From assembly GCA_028708105.1 (NCBI GenBank), contig JAQVZR010000113.1:1-6349 (forward strand): DNA of 6,349 bases, written 5' to 3'. How positions within the stretch are numbered: position 1 is the first letter of the stretch; each line of letters starts with the position of its first letter. Of this stretch, positions 1 to 5,657 are shown in pieces. The notes beneath the pieces were generated by a model. It saw only the letters and a list, made by a program, of their open reading frames with translations, did no database searches and was not told the DNA's origin. A program made the translations under genes and the position numbers. Origin of the DNA: Desulfoplanes sp. Lineage in GTDB: Bacteria; Desulfobacterota; Desulfovibrionia; Desulfovibrionales; Desulfomicrobiaceae.

Positions 1-111
1 CCTGTGGGCACCAGCAACACCTAGTTTAATGACATCCTGAGCAAAAACCTGACCGCTCCCCAGAACCATGAGTGCTACGGCTAACACCATTGTCATAACG
101 AGTCGCTTCAT
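1..111 (-). CDS. Branched-chain/hydrophobic amino-acid ABC transporter substrate-binding protein, N-terminal part (LivJ/LivK type)
   Basis: Only the first 37 codons lie in the window; the gene runs off the left edge. The protein starts with a textbook Sec signal peptide: a basic start (MKR), a hydrophobic core, and a likely cleavage site after VFA near residue 24. The mature start, QDVIKLGVAGAH, matches the first beta strand of type I periplasmic binding proteins of the HAAT family, which deliver leucine, isoleucine or valine to LivHMGF-type importers. The start is fixed by an AGGAGG-type ribosome site at about 119-125, 7-8 bases upstream of the ATG at 109-111. An upstream sigma-70-like promoter fits this gene. 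Ligand specificity cannot be judged from this fragment. Identification as a periplasmic binding protein is fairly secure; the branched-chain assignment rests on about a dozen residues. Confidence 0.75.
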   Translation of the reverse strand, partial: MKRLVMTMVLAVALMVLGSGQVFAQDVIKLGVAGAHR

Positions 112-161
112 CTGTTCTCCCTCCTGCAGGTGACCTGATTAGTGTGAGTAAAGCATATCAA

Positions 162-182
162 CCAGTGGTATTGTTCCACCAG
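162..182 (-). other. Small inverted repeat in the leader of the LivJ/LivK-type gene
   Basis: On the minus strand CTGGTGG and CCACTGG are separated by seven bases and can form a 7-bp stem that includes two G-T pairs. It would lie in the leader between the predicted transcription start and the ribosome site. It could be a leader hairpin or a repressor half-site pair. There is no poly-T tract, so it is not a simple terminator. Confidence 0.3.
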
Positions 183-207
183 TCCCCAAATATTTTTTCA
201 TGCTCAT

Positions 208-237
208 AAAATAACACGCAATAAACAAAAATGTCAA
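208..237 (-). promoter_or_regulatory. Sigma-70-type promoter for the LivJ/LivK-type gene
   Basis: Read on the minus strand, a perfect TTGACA (-35, at 232-237) is followed after 18 bases by TATTTT (-10, at 208-213). It lies in an AT-rich stretch facing the binding-protein gene. Transcription would start near position 200, leaving a leader of about 90 bases. This is the best-formed promoter in the window. The 18-base spacer and the 4-of-6 match of the -10 box keep it from being certain. Confidence 0.65.
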
Positions 238-327
238 ACAATAGATTGTGGACCTGTAAAAAATAGTCTGCAAGACCTACGTCAAGACGAATAAAAAACC
301 TACATCGTTCTTTTATGCACAATCCGG

Positions 328-352
328 TTGTCACTTAATATTCCAGTGACAA
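328..352. other. Perfect 8-bp dyad (TTGTCACT-N9-AGTGACAA) in the intergenic region
   Basis: Two exact 8-base inverted arms at 328-335 and 345-352 flank a 9-base AT-rich spacer. The site lies 26 bp beyond the stop codon of the 160-residue gene and about 90 bp upstream of the -35 box of the LivJ/LivK-type gene. No U-tract follows on either strand, so an operator or activator site is as likely as an RNA hairpin ending the upstream transcript. The regulator is not identified. Confidence 0.4.
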
Positions 353-378
353 ATATAAAAATATCGCCGCAGTACAGG

Positions 379-861
379 CTATTCTTCAGGGCTGGTCATT
401 TTTTCCGGAGCCGGTTTCGGACGAACCGGCTTCGTTTCCTTGGATTTGCGTGAAAGCAGTGACTTGAGCTTCTGCCCTGCCTTGCTTATTTCCTCCGGAT
501 TAGCCAAAAACACCATTTCCCCCTGGGGAGAAAACCAATGCCAGCCCTCTGGCTTTTTTAGAAGTCGAGCCCCGCGACGTTCAAGGTAATCGACGATTTT
601 AGTCTCTTCCCGCCCCTGCTGAAGACATTCGAGCATCTCCAGATTCTGGAAAACAAGAGCGACATTCTTATAGACCTCAAAGGCCCCGCAAGGAACATCC
701 ATCAAAGCAACTCCGTTGCTTTTCTTTTTCCCCGCCAAAACTTTTTCAATTTCTTCAAGATCTTTCTTTAAATCCCGGATCTCAGCGAGGGCCAAGGCTG
801 TGGCCTCTGCATTTTTAGATTCAATACTTCTGGCCAAGTGCTCATGGATACGACTTTTCAT
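379..861 (-). CDS. Hypothetical coiled-coil protein, 160 aa
   Basis: I do not recognise this family. The protein has no signal peptide or membrane segment, so it is probably cytoplasmic. Residues 5-45 are rich in Ala, Glu, Lys and Leu with heptad-like spacing (for example LALAEIRDLKKDLEEIEKVL), suggesting a coiled coil. Residues 50-120 look like a small folded domain with a WHWFSPQGEMVF stretch. The tail from about residue 129 is basic and Pro/Lys-rich (for example KPVRPKPAPEK) and likely disordered. The ATG is supported by AAAGGGAG at 868-875, six bases upstream. The gene starts about 20 bases past the U-tract of the terminator that closes the amino-acid importer operon, so it may be expressed by read-through; I found no convincing promoter of its own. 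That the ORF is a gene is well supported; function is unknown. Confidence 0.75.
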   Translation of the reverse strand: MKSRIHEHLARSIESKNAEATALALAEIRDLKKDLEEIEKVLAGKKKSNGVALMDVPCGAFEVYKNVALVFQNLEMLECLQQGREETKIVDYLERRGARLLKKPEGWHWFSPQGEMVFLANPEEISKAGQKLKSLLSRKSKETKPVRPKPAPEKMTSPEE

Positions 862-880
862 ACTATTCTCCCTTTGCGTA

Positions 881-920
881 TAAAAAACCCGATCACATCA
901 GCTCAGTGGATGTGGTCGGG
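881..920 (-). terminator. Intrinsic terminator of the amino-acid importer operon
   Basis: On the minus strand a 12-bp stem (arms 909-920 and 888-899, one A-C mismatch, 9-base loop) is followed directly by six U residues and then AUA (T run at 882-887 on that strand). It lies 56 bases past the stop codon of the ATPase gene. The mismatch becomes a U-G pair on the plus strand, but the U-tract is only on the minus side, so it should act on minus-strand transcripts. Confidence 0.85.
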
Positions 921-975
921 CAACATAGATAGCTATCCAGAGTATCTCCTTTTGGCTTGTACAAATGGCATGATC

Positions 976-1707
976 TTACAGTATCTGACTCAAAAAAACT
1001 CTGGCCCGTTCGTTTTCCGGGCTGGAGAAAAAATGCTCAGGCGTACCTTCTTCGATAATCTGACCATCATCCATAAAGATGACTCTATCCGCCACTTCCC
1101 GGGCAAAACCCATTTCATGCGTCACCACTACCATGGTCATCCCCGACTTGGCCAGTGCCTTCATGACGTCCAAAACTTCGCCGACCATTTCCGGGTCCAG
1201 TGCTGAAGTCGGTTCATCAAAAAGCATCACCTTGGGGTCCATGCACAGAGATCTGGCGATGGCCACACGCTGCTGCTGACCACCGGAAAGCTGTTCCGGT
1301 TTGGCATTATATTTTTCGGCAATGCCCACCTTTTCGAGCAGCTTCATGGCCTTGTCTTCAGCCTCTTTTCGGCTCCGTTTGCGCACGGTGACCTGCGCCA
1401 TGGTCAGGTTCTCAAGGACGGTTTTGTGCGGAAAAAGATTAAAGGACTGGAAGACCATACCCACCTCGGCCCGCACCTTATTGATATTGCACGCATTGGC
1501 CAAAATATCCACATCGTCAACGACAATGCTCCCGGTCTGTGGATACTCAAGACGATTTAAACACCGCAAAAAAGTGCTTTTACCTGAGCCGGAGGGACCA
1601 ATGACCACGACCACTTCACCCTCGCAGATATGGGCATTGATATCCTTGAGAGCATGAATTTCGTGGGGAACATAAAAATATTTATTGAGTTCTTTAACAT
1701 GTATCAT
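976..1707 (-). CDS. glnQ: Polar amino-acid ABC transporter ATP-binding protein
   Basis: This is the ATPase that powers uptake of a polar amino acid through the adjoining permease; it sits on the cytoplasmic face of the membrane as a dimer. All ABC motifs are intact in the 243-residue product: Walker [10 protein letters not shown] (37-45), the Q-loop glutamine in [10 protein letters not shown] (Q87), signature [15 protein letters not shown] (140-154), Walker [13 protein letters not shown] (160-171) and switch histidine in VTHE (H197). The order and spacing are those of the GlnQ/HisP/GltL (PAAT) subfamily, and the length is normal for it. The open frame extends to an ATG at 1740, but the start at 1707 is preferred: it begins at the family's usual N-terminus and lies one base after the permease stop (TAG-C-ATG), pointing to translational coupling; the local SD (AAGG) is weak. 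The substrate cannot be told from the ATPase. Confidence 0.95.
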   Translation of the reverse strand: MIHVKELNKYFYVPHEIHALKDINAHICEGEVVVVIGPSGSGKSTFLRCLNRLEYPQTGSIVVDDVDILANACNINKVRAEVGMVFQSFNLFPHKTVLENLTMAQVTVRKRSRKEAEDKAMKLLEKVGIAEKYNAKPEQLSGGQQQRVAIARSLCMDPKVMLFDEPTSALDPEMVGEVLDVMKALAKSGMTMVVVTHEMGFAREVADRVIFMDDGQIIEEGTPEHFFSSPENERARVFLSQIL

Positions 1708-1708
1708 G

Positions 1709-2713
1709 CTAGATGGCCTTGCGCTCAAGATATTGAACAAACATGGACAGAGTAAACGTCAGTACCAGATAGAGAATCGCACACACAATCCAAAGCTCAA
1801 AAGGCTGCAAAGATGTGGATACTGTTTCTCTGGTGGCCTTGGTCAATTCTCTGACAGCAATGACGCCTAGCAGTGAGGAATCCTTGATCAGGCTGATGAA
1901 CTGCCCGGCCAATGGAGGTAGAATACGTCGGAATGCCTGAGGGAGAATAACCTTGCGCATAGCCTGCGCATAATCCATTCCCAACGAACGGGCTGCTTCC
2001 ATCTGCCCGAGATGTACCGACTGAATACCGGCGCGCACAATTTCCGCAATATAGGCTCCAGAAAATAACGCCAGGGAAAGAATCCCGAACCACATCGATG
2101 GAACTTGCGGAAAACCATGGGAGGACAAAATGGTATTGATCAGGGTTCCCATGACAAAATACCAAAGAAAGATTTGAACCAGGAGGGGAGAACCACGGAT
2201 CAATTCGATGTACGTAATGGCCGACCAGCGCAGGGCAGGATTCTCTGAAATACGGGCCAATCCTGTCAAAAGACCAATCACGATTCCCAGGACAATGGCC
2301 ATGGCACTCACCTTGAGCGTAATCCACAGCCCTGTCATCAGGACCCCCGGAGAACCTTTCTCATAGGTACCAAGCACATCCCCCATACTCACAAAATCCC
2401 CTTCGTCCAGAAGGGATTTGCCATCGGGCAGGGTATACGTGGCAGTTTCTCCTGAACCCTGCACTGTCATCAGAAGGGTGTTATCACGCGTTGCCACATC
2501 CGTAACTTCCCCCTCAATCTCGGATCGGACATCCACGGTTTCGGTATAATAAAAATACTGCGGCACCCTGTACCAACGCCAGGTATAGTCCACGGATTTC
2601 GAGGCCTGATACATGACCCAGCAGCCCCCAAAGAGCATTACGAAAAAAAGACATCCCCAAAACGCGTGGTAGGCCCCCCCCCGGGGACGATCAAGTCCGG
2701 AAAACACCACCAT
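1709..2713 (-). CDS. Polar amino-acid ABC transporter permease with N-terminal extracytoplasmic domain
   Basis: This is the membrane channel of the importer, presumably a homodimer since no second permease is present. The C-terminal 210 residues are a normal HisM/GlnP-type permease: hydrophobic segments near 122-153, 172-190, 206-224 and 305-325, the [14 protein letters not shown] stretch typical of the family, and an EAA loop (EAARSLG at 239-245 ending in ILPQA at 256-260) that docks the ATPase. Unusually, about 120 residues precede this: an extra membrane segment (about 16-36), then a polar beta-rich stretch (about 55-120) ending in [17 protein letters not shown], which resembles a lipoyl/HlyD-like barrel-sandwich turn. 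With 334 residues the protein is much longer than a typical 215-250. The ATG at 2713 is chosen because AGGTGG lies five bases upstream; the GTG at 2722, nine bases earlier, falls inside that ribosome site. A G9 tract lies in codons 11-14. Confidence 0.92.
   Translation of the reverse strand: MVVFSGLDRPRGGAYHAFWGCLFFVMLFGGCWVMYQASKSVDYTWRWYRVPQYFYYTETVDVRSEIEGEVTDVATRDNTLLMTVQGSGETATYTLPDGKSLLDEGDFVSMGDVLGTYEKGSPGVLMTGLWITLKVSAMAIVLGIVIGLLTGLARISENPALRWSAITYIELIRGSPLLVQIFLWYFVMGTLINTILSSHGFPQVPSMWFGILSLALFSGAYIAEIVRAGIQSVHLGQMEAARSLGMDYAQAMRKVILPQAFRRILPPLAGQFISLIKDSSLLGVIAVRELTKATRETVSTSLQPFELWIVCAILYLVLTFTLSMFVQYLERKAI
2674..2682 (-). repeat. Nine-G homopolymer in the 5' coding region of the permease
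   Basis: On the coding strand nine consecutive G residues follow CCCC and encode Arg-Gly-Gly-Ala around residues 11-14 of the permease, ahead of its first membrane segment. Runs of this length are prone to slippage in replication and in sequencing. A gain or loss of one G would shift the frame and abolish the permease. Confidence 0.8.
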
Positions 2714-2768
2714 TAAAGCCACCTATCCATTCTAGAAAAAAATCAATCCTGAAAAACCGGATACAAAC

Positions 2769-2839
2769 GAAAACAGCACACACAAGGGGGGGGAGAAGAT
2801 CGTTGATCTTTCTCCTCCGCCCCCCGCGTAGCTGTTTTC
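2769..2839 (-). promoter_or_regulatory. Nested intercistronic stem-loop between binding-protein and permease genes
   Basis: An outer perfect 9-bp stem (GAAAACAGC at 2769-2777 with GCTGTTTTC at 2831-2839) encloses a G/C-rich inner hairpin: G8 plus AGAAGATC at 2786-2801 faces a GATCTT...CCCCCC arm at 2805-2825 around a 3-base loop, with small bulges. It begins 28 bases past the stop of the binding-protein gene. No long U-tract follows on the minus strand (only TTTTC and then TTTG), so complete termination is unlikely. Stem-loops in this position in other importer operons, such as malE-malF and hisJ-hisQ, protect the binding-protein mRNA or partly terminate transcription, giving excess binding protein over membrane parts. 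That role is inferred here. Confidence 0.7.
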
Positions 2840-2866
2840 CATCAGATACAGTGAGACCAGTTCTGG

Positions 2867-3670
2867 TTATTCAACGTCTTTGTACCAAGCATTGCTTTCA
2901 AACCATTTTTTGTAAATTCTATCATACGTACCGTCATTTCTGACCTGAAGCATGAAATTGTCCAGCCAGTTCAAAAAGTCGGGGTCACCGCGTTTGATAC
3001 CAAAAGCCAATGGCTCATACGTAAAGGGTTTATCAAGCATGACGAGATTGTTGGAACCCTGCTTCTGCATGATCTGCTTGAGCACGGGGAAGTCATAGAT
3101 ATAGGCGTCGGCATTGCCATTCATAACCTCAAGGGCGGCGTCGGCTTCCTTTTCAAAGCTCTTGTACTGGGCTTTGGGCAAAAGACGCTTTACGGCCATT
3201 TCACCTGTGGTGCCCAATTTGGAGACGACTTTGTACTTAGGATCGTTGAACTGCTTGTACGAGGTGATCTTGCCAGCATGTTTGCTGTTCATGAGTACTG
3301 CCTGCCCGGAATAAAAATAAGGATCAGGAAAATTGATCTGCATATTTCTTTCCTGGGTAAGGGTCAGGCCACTGATAATAATATCAAATTTATTGGTCAA
3401 AAGGGCAGGAATAATCCCGTCAAAATCAGTATTGACCGGCACAAATTTGACCTTCATGGCCTTGGCCATGGCCTTGCCAAGATCAATGTCAAACCCGATA
3501 AATTTGCCTTGTTTGGAAGTCATTTCAAAAGGAATGTACCCTGAATCAAATCCGATGCGCAGTTCTCCATTTTGCTGGATCGTGTCCAGGGCCGAAGCGG
3601 CAGCAAAGGCCTGCGAGGCCACAAAACAAAGCACGAATAACAATCCTGACATTTTTTTCAACACGTTCAT
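2867..3670 (-). CDS. Polar amino-acid ABC transporter substrate-binding protein (SBP_bac_3 family)
   Basis: This is the periplasmic receptor that captures the amino acid and hands it to the permease. Residues 1-23 are a signal peptide (MNVLKK, hydrophobic core, cleavage after AFA). The mature protein has the hallmarks of family 3 binding proteins: GELRIGFDSGYIPFEM near 35-50, GFDIDLGKAMA near 59-69, DIIISGLTLTQERNMQINFPDPYF at 96-119 (split: DIIISGLTLTQER and NMQINFPDPYF), in which R108 is the conserved carboxylate ligand, and D193 in AYIYDFPVL, the usual amino-group ligand. The C-terminus (DGTYDRIYKKWF) is also typical. Length, 267 residues, is normal. GGAGG lies four bases from the ATG. It is the first gene of the importer operon. 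GlnH-like or glutamate/aspartate/histidine-binding remain possible; no lipobox cysteine is seen. Confidence 0.95.
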   Translation of the reverse strand: MNVLKKMSGLLFVLCFVASQAFAAASALDTIQQNGELRIGFDSGYIPFEMTSKQGKFIGFDIDLGKAMAKAMKVKFVPVNTDFDGIIPALLTNKFDIIISGLTLTQERNMQINFPDPYFYSGQAVLMNSKHAGKITSYKQFNDPKYKVVSKLGTTGEMAVKRLLPKAQYKSFEKEADAALEVMNGNADAYIYDFPVLKQIMQKQGSNNLVMLDKPFTYEPLAFGIKRGDPDFLNWLDNFMLQVRNDGTYDRIYKKWFESNAWYKDVE

Positions 3671-3710
3671 TATCCTCCGTAGATTGAAAGAAAAAAAACT
3701 GCTTTATTTA

Positions 3711-3739
3711 GTACTATCGACACGTCCATACCCATTCAA
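3711..3739 (-). promoter_or_regulatory. Possible promoter for the amino-acid importer operon
   Basis: On the minus strand TTGAAT (3734-3739) and TAGTAC (3711-3716) are 17 bases apart, upstream of the binding-protein gene. The -35 box matches 4 of 6 positions and the -10 box only 3 of 6, so this is a weak candidate. An A8 run at 3691-3698 (T8 on the transcript) lies between it and the ribosome site with no stem ahead of it. Co-transcription from the zinc-ribbon gene is an alternative. Confidence 0.3.
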
Positions 3740-3797
3740 AGGCACTCTGGACACCGTCATTTCAGACCCAAACATGAGTGATCCACGTTCTCTTCGG

Positions 3798-3962
3798 TCA
3801 ATATTTACCTTCCGTGAGTACTTCTTTGACAATCATCTTTTTTTTGCATTTTGGGCATTCAGGCATTTCTTCTTCAGGAAAATAAACAATCTGCGAATGC
3901 TTGCAGATAGGGCATATAACTTCGACGGCTTCCCTTTTATACCTGCCTGTAAATAATTTCAT
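3798..3962 (-). CDS. Small zinc-ribbon protein, 54 aa
   Basis: The protein has two CxxC knuckles, CPIC at 17-20 and CPKC at 36-39, separated by 15 residues, the spacing of a small zinc ribbon binding one zinc ion. The rest is a short basic start and a lysine-rich segment (KCKKKMIVKEV). No other domain is present, so it may be a nucleic-acid or protein-binding adaptor; I cannot name a family. The open frame extends to an ATG at 4046, but the start at 3962 is preferred because GAGGATACC directly precedes it and the upstream 28 residues look non-native (out of keeping with the ribbon). It lies 127 bp upstream of the binding-protein gene on the same strand, with no terminator visible between, so co-transcription with the importer is possible. 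Confidence 0.75.
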   Translation of the reverse strand: MKLFTGRYKREAVEVICPICKHSQIVYFPEEEMPECPKCKKKMIVKEVLTEGKY

Positions 3963-3987
3963 GGTATCCTCGCTAAAAAAAGTGACC

Positions 3988-4014
3988 TGTATACCTTGAG
4001 CACCAAAAACACAA
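3988..4014 (-). promoter_or_regulatory. Weak promoter candidate for the zinc-ribbon gene
   Basis: On the minus strand TTGTGT (4009-4014) and TATACA (3988-3993) are spaced by 15 bases, upstream of the zinc-ribbon start. The -10 box is reasonable (4 of 6) but the spacing is shorter than the usual 16-18, so this is only a candidate. Confidence 0.25.
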
Positions 4015-4035
4015 GGTTCAAGCCCGAAATATGAC

Positions 4036-4097
4036 AATTTTGCCAATTATTCTCAAAATTACGGATTTCCGAAGGTTGCAAGGCGGTGACAATCCGT
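4036..4097. other. Two adjacent inverted repeats in the divergent intergenic region
   Basis: AATTTTG (4036-4042) and CAAAATT (4054-4060) are perfect 7-base inverted arms around 11 bases. Directly next to them ACGGATT (4061-4067) and AATCCGT (4091-4097) are perfect 7-base arms around 23 bases, with CCG...CGG (4069-4071, 4086-4088 approximately) inside extending the symmetry. They fill the space between the divergent zinc-ribbon and CYTH genes, ending 43 bases ahead of the CYTH start. They could be operators or a structured leader for the CYTH operon. No known riboswitch pattern is recognised, and no U-tract follows. Confidence 0.35.
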
Positions 4098-4140
4098 TTA
4101 AGTGAAAAAACACACAAAATACTTTTTCAGGATATGCCTC

Positions 4141-4749
4141 ATGAGCACTGAATCGGAATCTAAATTTGCGATCCGTGATTTTTCCGGAGTGGAAAACAAA
4201 CTCTGTACTTGCGGAACACTCTGTACTCCATGGCACTTCGAACACAATACTGTTTTCGATACCCCTGACGGTTCCCTGCGGGCACAGGGTATACTGCTCC
4301 GACTCAGGGAAGCACCCACCAATACATTAACACTGAAACGTCCTCTTTCTCAGGTAACGGGCTCATCCGCGCATATCAAGCACCTGGAAGAGATCGAATC
4401 CAAAATTAGTGATATCAGCACAGCACAACGGATCTTTGAAGCCCTTGGATACCGGCCTATCCTGTGCTATGAAAAATTCAGATCCATATGGCAGGTTACG
4501 GCATGCAGCGTTTTCCTAGACCAATTGCCCTTTGGGAAATTTATAGAAATCGAAGGAAACGAAAGCACTATCTGTGAAACAGCCCAACAGCTCGGGCTGG
4601 ATCCAAAATCGGCCTCAGCCCAAAACTATCACCAACTCTTCAAACATTACCTCACGGCGCACGACCTGCCCATGAAAGAATCCTTTTGTTTCTCGGAAAA
4701 CGAAAGGCTAGCATGCACAAAAAAACTGGGAATCCCTGAAAAAGCGTGA
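4141..4749 (+). CDS. CYTH-domain protein (class IV adenylate cyclase/CyaB-like triphosphate-binding enzyme)
   Basis: CYTH proteins form a triphosphate tunnel that binds ATP, thiamine triphosphate or inorganic triphosphate with divalent metal. The 202-residue product shows the whole family pattern: the ExExK signature at E4-E6-K8 (ESESK), FDTPDGSLRAQGILLRLRE (R54, R56), LTLKRP (K66), EEIESK (83-88), YEKFRSIW (K112, R114), VFLDQLPFGKFIEIEG (D127, E136, E138) and a closing YHQLF. The LDxLPxGxFxEIEG pattern favours the CyaB/class IV cyclase or ThTPase-like branch; the actual reaction cannot be read from sequence. The ATG at 4141 is preferred over an in-frame GTG at 4102 because it has AGGA eight bases upstream and places ExExK at the very N-terminus. 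It heads a three-gene operon, its TGA sitting five bases before the next ATG (or overlapping a GTG). Confidence 0.88.
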   Translation: MSTESESKFAIRDFSGVENKLCTCGTLCTPWHFEHNTVFDTPDGSLRAQGILLRLREAPTNTLTLKRPLSQVTGSSAHIKHLEEIESKISDISTAQRIFEALGYRPILCYEKFRSIWQVTACSVFLDQLPFGKFIEIEGNESTICETAQQLGLDPKSASAQNYHQLFKHYLTAHDLPMKESFCFSENERLACTKKLGIPEKA

Positions 4750-4754
4750 CATTC

Positions 4755-5657
4755 ATGTATCATCACCCTTCTATCGCTATCGGCACTTTTTTTAAGGGAC
4801 AATCCCGTTCCCTGCTGTTTACATTGGCCCTTTTCATTATTCCGGTTTCATACGCCAGGGCATGGCAACAGATCGCACCAGGGCTCCAACTGCAAACTTT
4901 CACACTCTCTCGGACAGACCAGGGAAAAAGTCCACAACTAAGCATTCTCAAAATCGATCCCGCCCGGTATACATTCACTCTAATCACAACAAGCCGTTAT
5001 CAACAACACCTTGCCACACTTAAAGAATGGAGTGAACGCGAGGGACTGACCGCAGCCATCAACGCCAGCATGTACCGGGAAGATCACCAGCAAAGCACGG
5101 GATATATGAAGACCCAGGGGCACATAAACAACGGATATATCAATCCACGATTCGGTGCATTTATGGTCTTTTCTCCCAAAGACACATCGTTGCCACAGGT
5201 ACAGATACTTGACCGCTCTCTCCAGGACTGGAAACATATTATCCCCAGCTACGATACGGTTATCCAGAATTTCAGACTGATCAACAGCCAGCAAAAAAAC
5301 CTCTGGCCGAAAACCAGAAAAGCGCACAGTATCGCCGCCATAGGCATAGACGCGCAGAGGCAGGTTTTATTCATACATTGCCAGACGCCTCTCACCATCC
5401 ACGAGTTCAATGAAGCACTGCTGAACCTGCCCCTTGATATATTCAATGCCATGTATGTCGAAGGAGGACCTGAGGCTGCCATGTATCTCAAGACCGCAAC
5501 GATTGAACGTTCGTGGCCGGGCAGGTATGAGCACCCGGTACTTGGAACAATCCACCAGAAATTGTGGCCCATACCAAACGTCATCGGTATTGTGCCCAAA
5601 GAATATACACAAGCGTGCCCCGAAAACGGCAACCAAGGAGAACCACCATGCAAATAG
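4755..5657 (+). CDS. Exported phosphodiester glycosidase-like protein (NAGPA/DUF2233 type)
   Basis: The 300-residue product begins with a short basic region (FKGQSRS) and a hydrophobic segment (about 20-33), with likely signal cleavage after ARA near residue 36, so it should be periplasmic. The mature part follows the phosphodiester alpha-N-acetylglucosaminidase (NAGPA) fold pattern: an early LKIDPARYTFTLI strand, AAINASMY at about 100-107 in place of the common N-G-x-F, GHINNGYINPRFGAFMVF, and the glycine-rich motif AMYVEGGPEAAMYL at 233-246 in place of the usual LDGGGS. Known members cleave sugar phosphodiesters; the substrate here is unknown. The start could be the GTG at 4746, overlapping the CYTH stop as GTGA; both starts have poor SD sites, so translation is probably coupled to the CYTH gene. 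The 3' end overlaps the next gene by 10 bases. Confidence 0.85.
   Translation: MYHHPSIAIGTFFKGQSRSLLFTLALFIIPVSYARAWQQIAPGLQLQTFTLSRTDQGKSPQLSILKIDPARYTFTLITTSRYQQHLATLKEWSEREGLTAAINASMYREDHQQSTGYMKTQGHINNGYINPRFGAFMVFSPKDTSLPQVQILDRSLQDWKHIIPSYDTVIQNFRLINSQQKNLWPKTRKAHSIAAIGIDAQRQVLFIHCQTPLTIHEFNEALLNLPLDIFNAMYVEGGPEAAMYLKTATIERSWPGRYEHPVLGTIHQKLWPIPNVIGIVPKEYTQACPENGNQGEPPCK

Noticed and set aside
928..937. GATAGCTATC palindrome between the ATPase gene and the terminator
   Set aside because: A 10-bp palindrome is too short to interpret on its own and has no partner sites nearby.
838..1206. 122-codon plus-strand open frame across the importer terminator
   Set aside because: It runs antisense through the 5' end of the coiled-coil gene, the terminator and the ATPase gene, and its product resembles no family.
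1708..1740. Upstream ATG of the ATPase gene at 1740
   Set aside because: It would add 11 residues not found in the family's usual N-terminus and overlap the permease by 32 bases; the ATG at 1707 fits the stop-start coupling better.
1797..2327. 176-codon minus-strand open frame inside the permease gene
   Set aside because: It is another frame of the same strand as an intact permease; the product is Cys/Ser/His-rich and has no domain.
2714..2722. GTG start of the permease at 2722
   Set aside because: The GTG is part of the AGGTGG ribosome site that properly serves the ATG at 2713.
3691..3709. T8 run on the minus strand ahead of the binding-protein gene as a terminator
   Set aside because: No stable stem precedes it, so it is only a homopolymer in the leader.
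3333..3956. 207-codon plus-strand open frame across the binding-protein and zinc-ribbon genes
   Set aside because: It is antisense to two well-supported genes, has a low-complexity composition rich in Phe, Arg and Ser, and shows no recognisable domain.
4102..4140. GTG start of the CYTH gene at 4102
   Set aside because: It lacks an SD site and would bury the ExExK signature 17 residues in; the ATG at 4141 has AGGA at good spacing.
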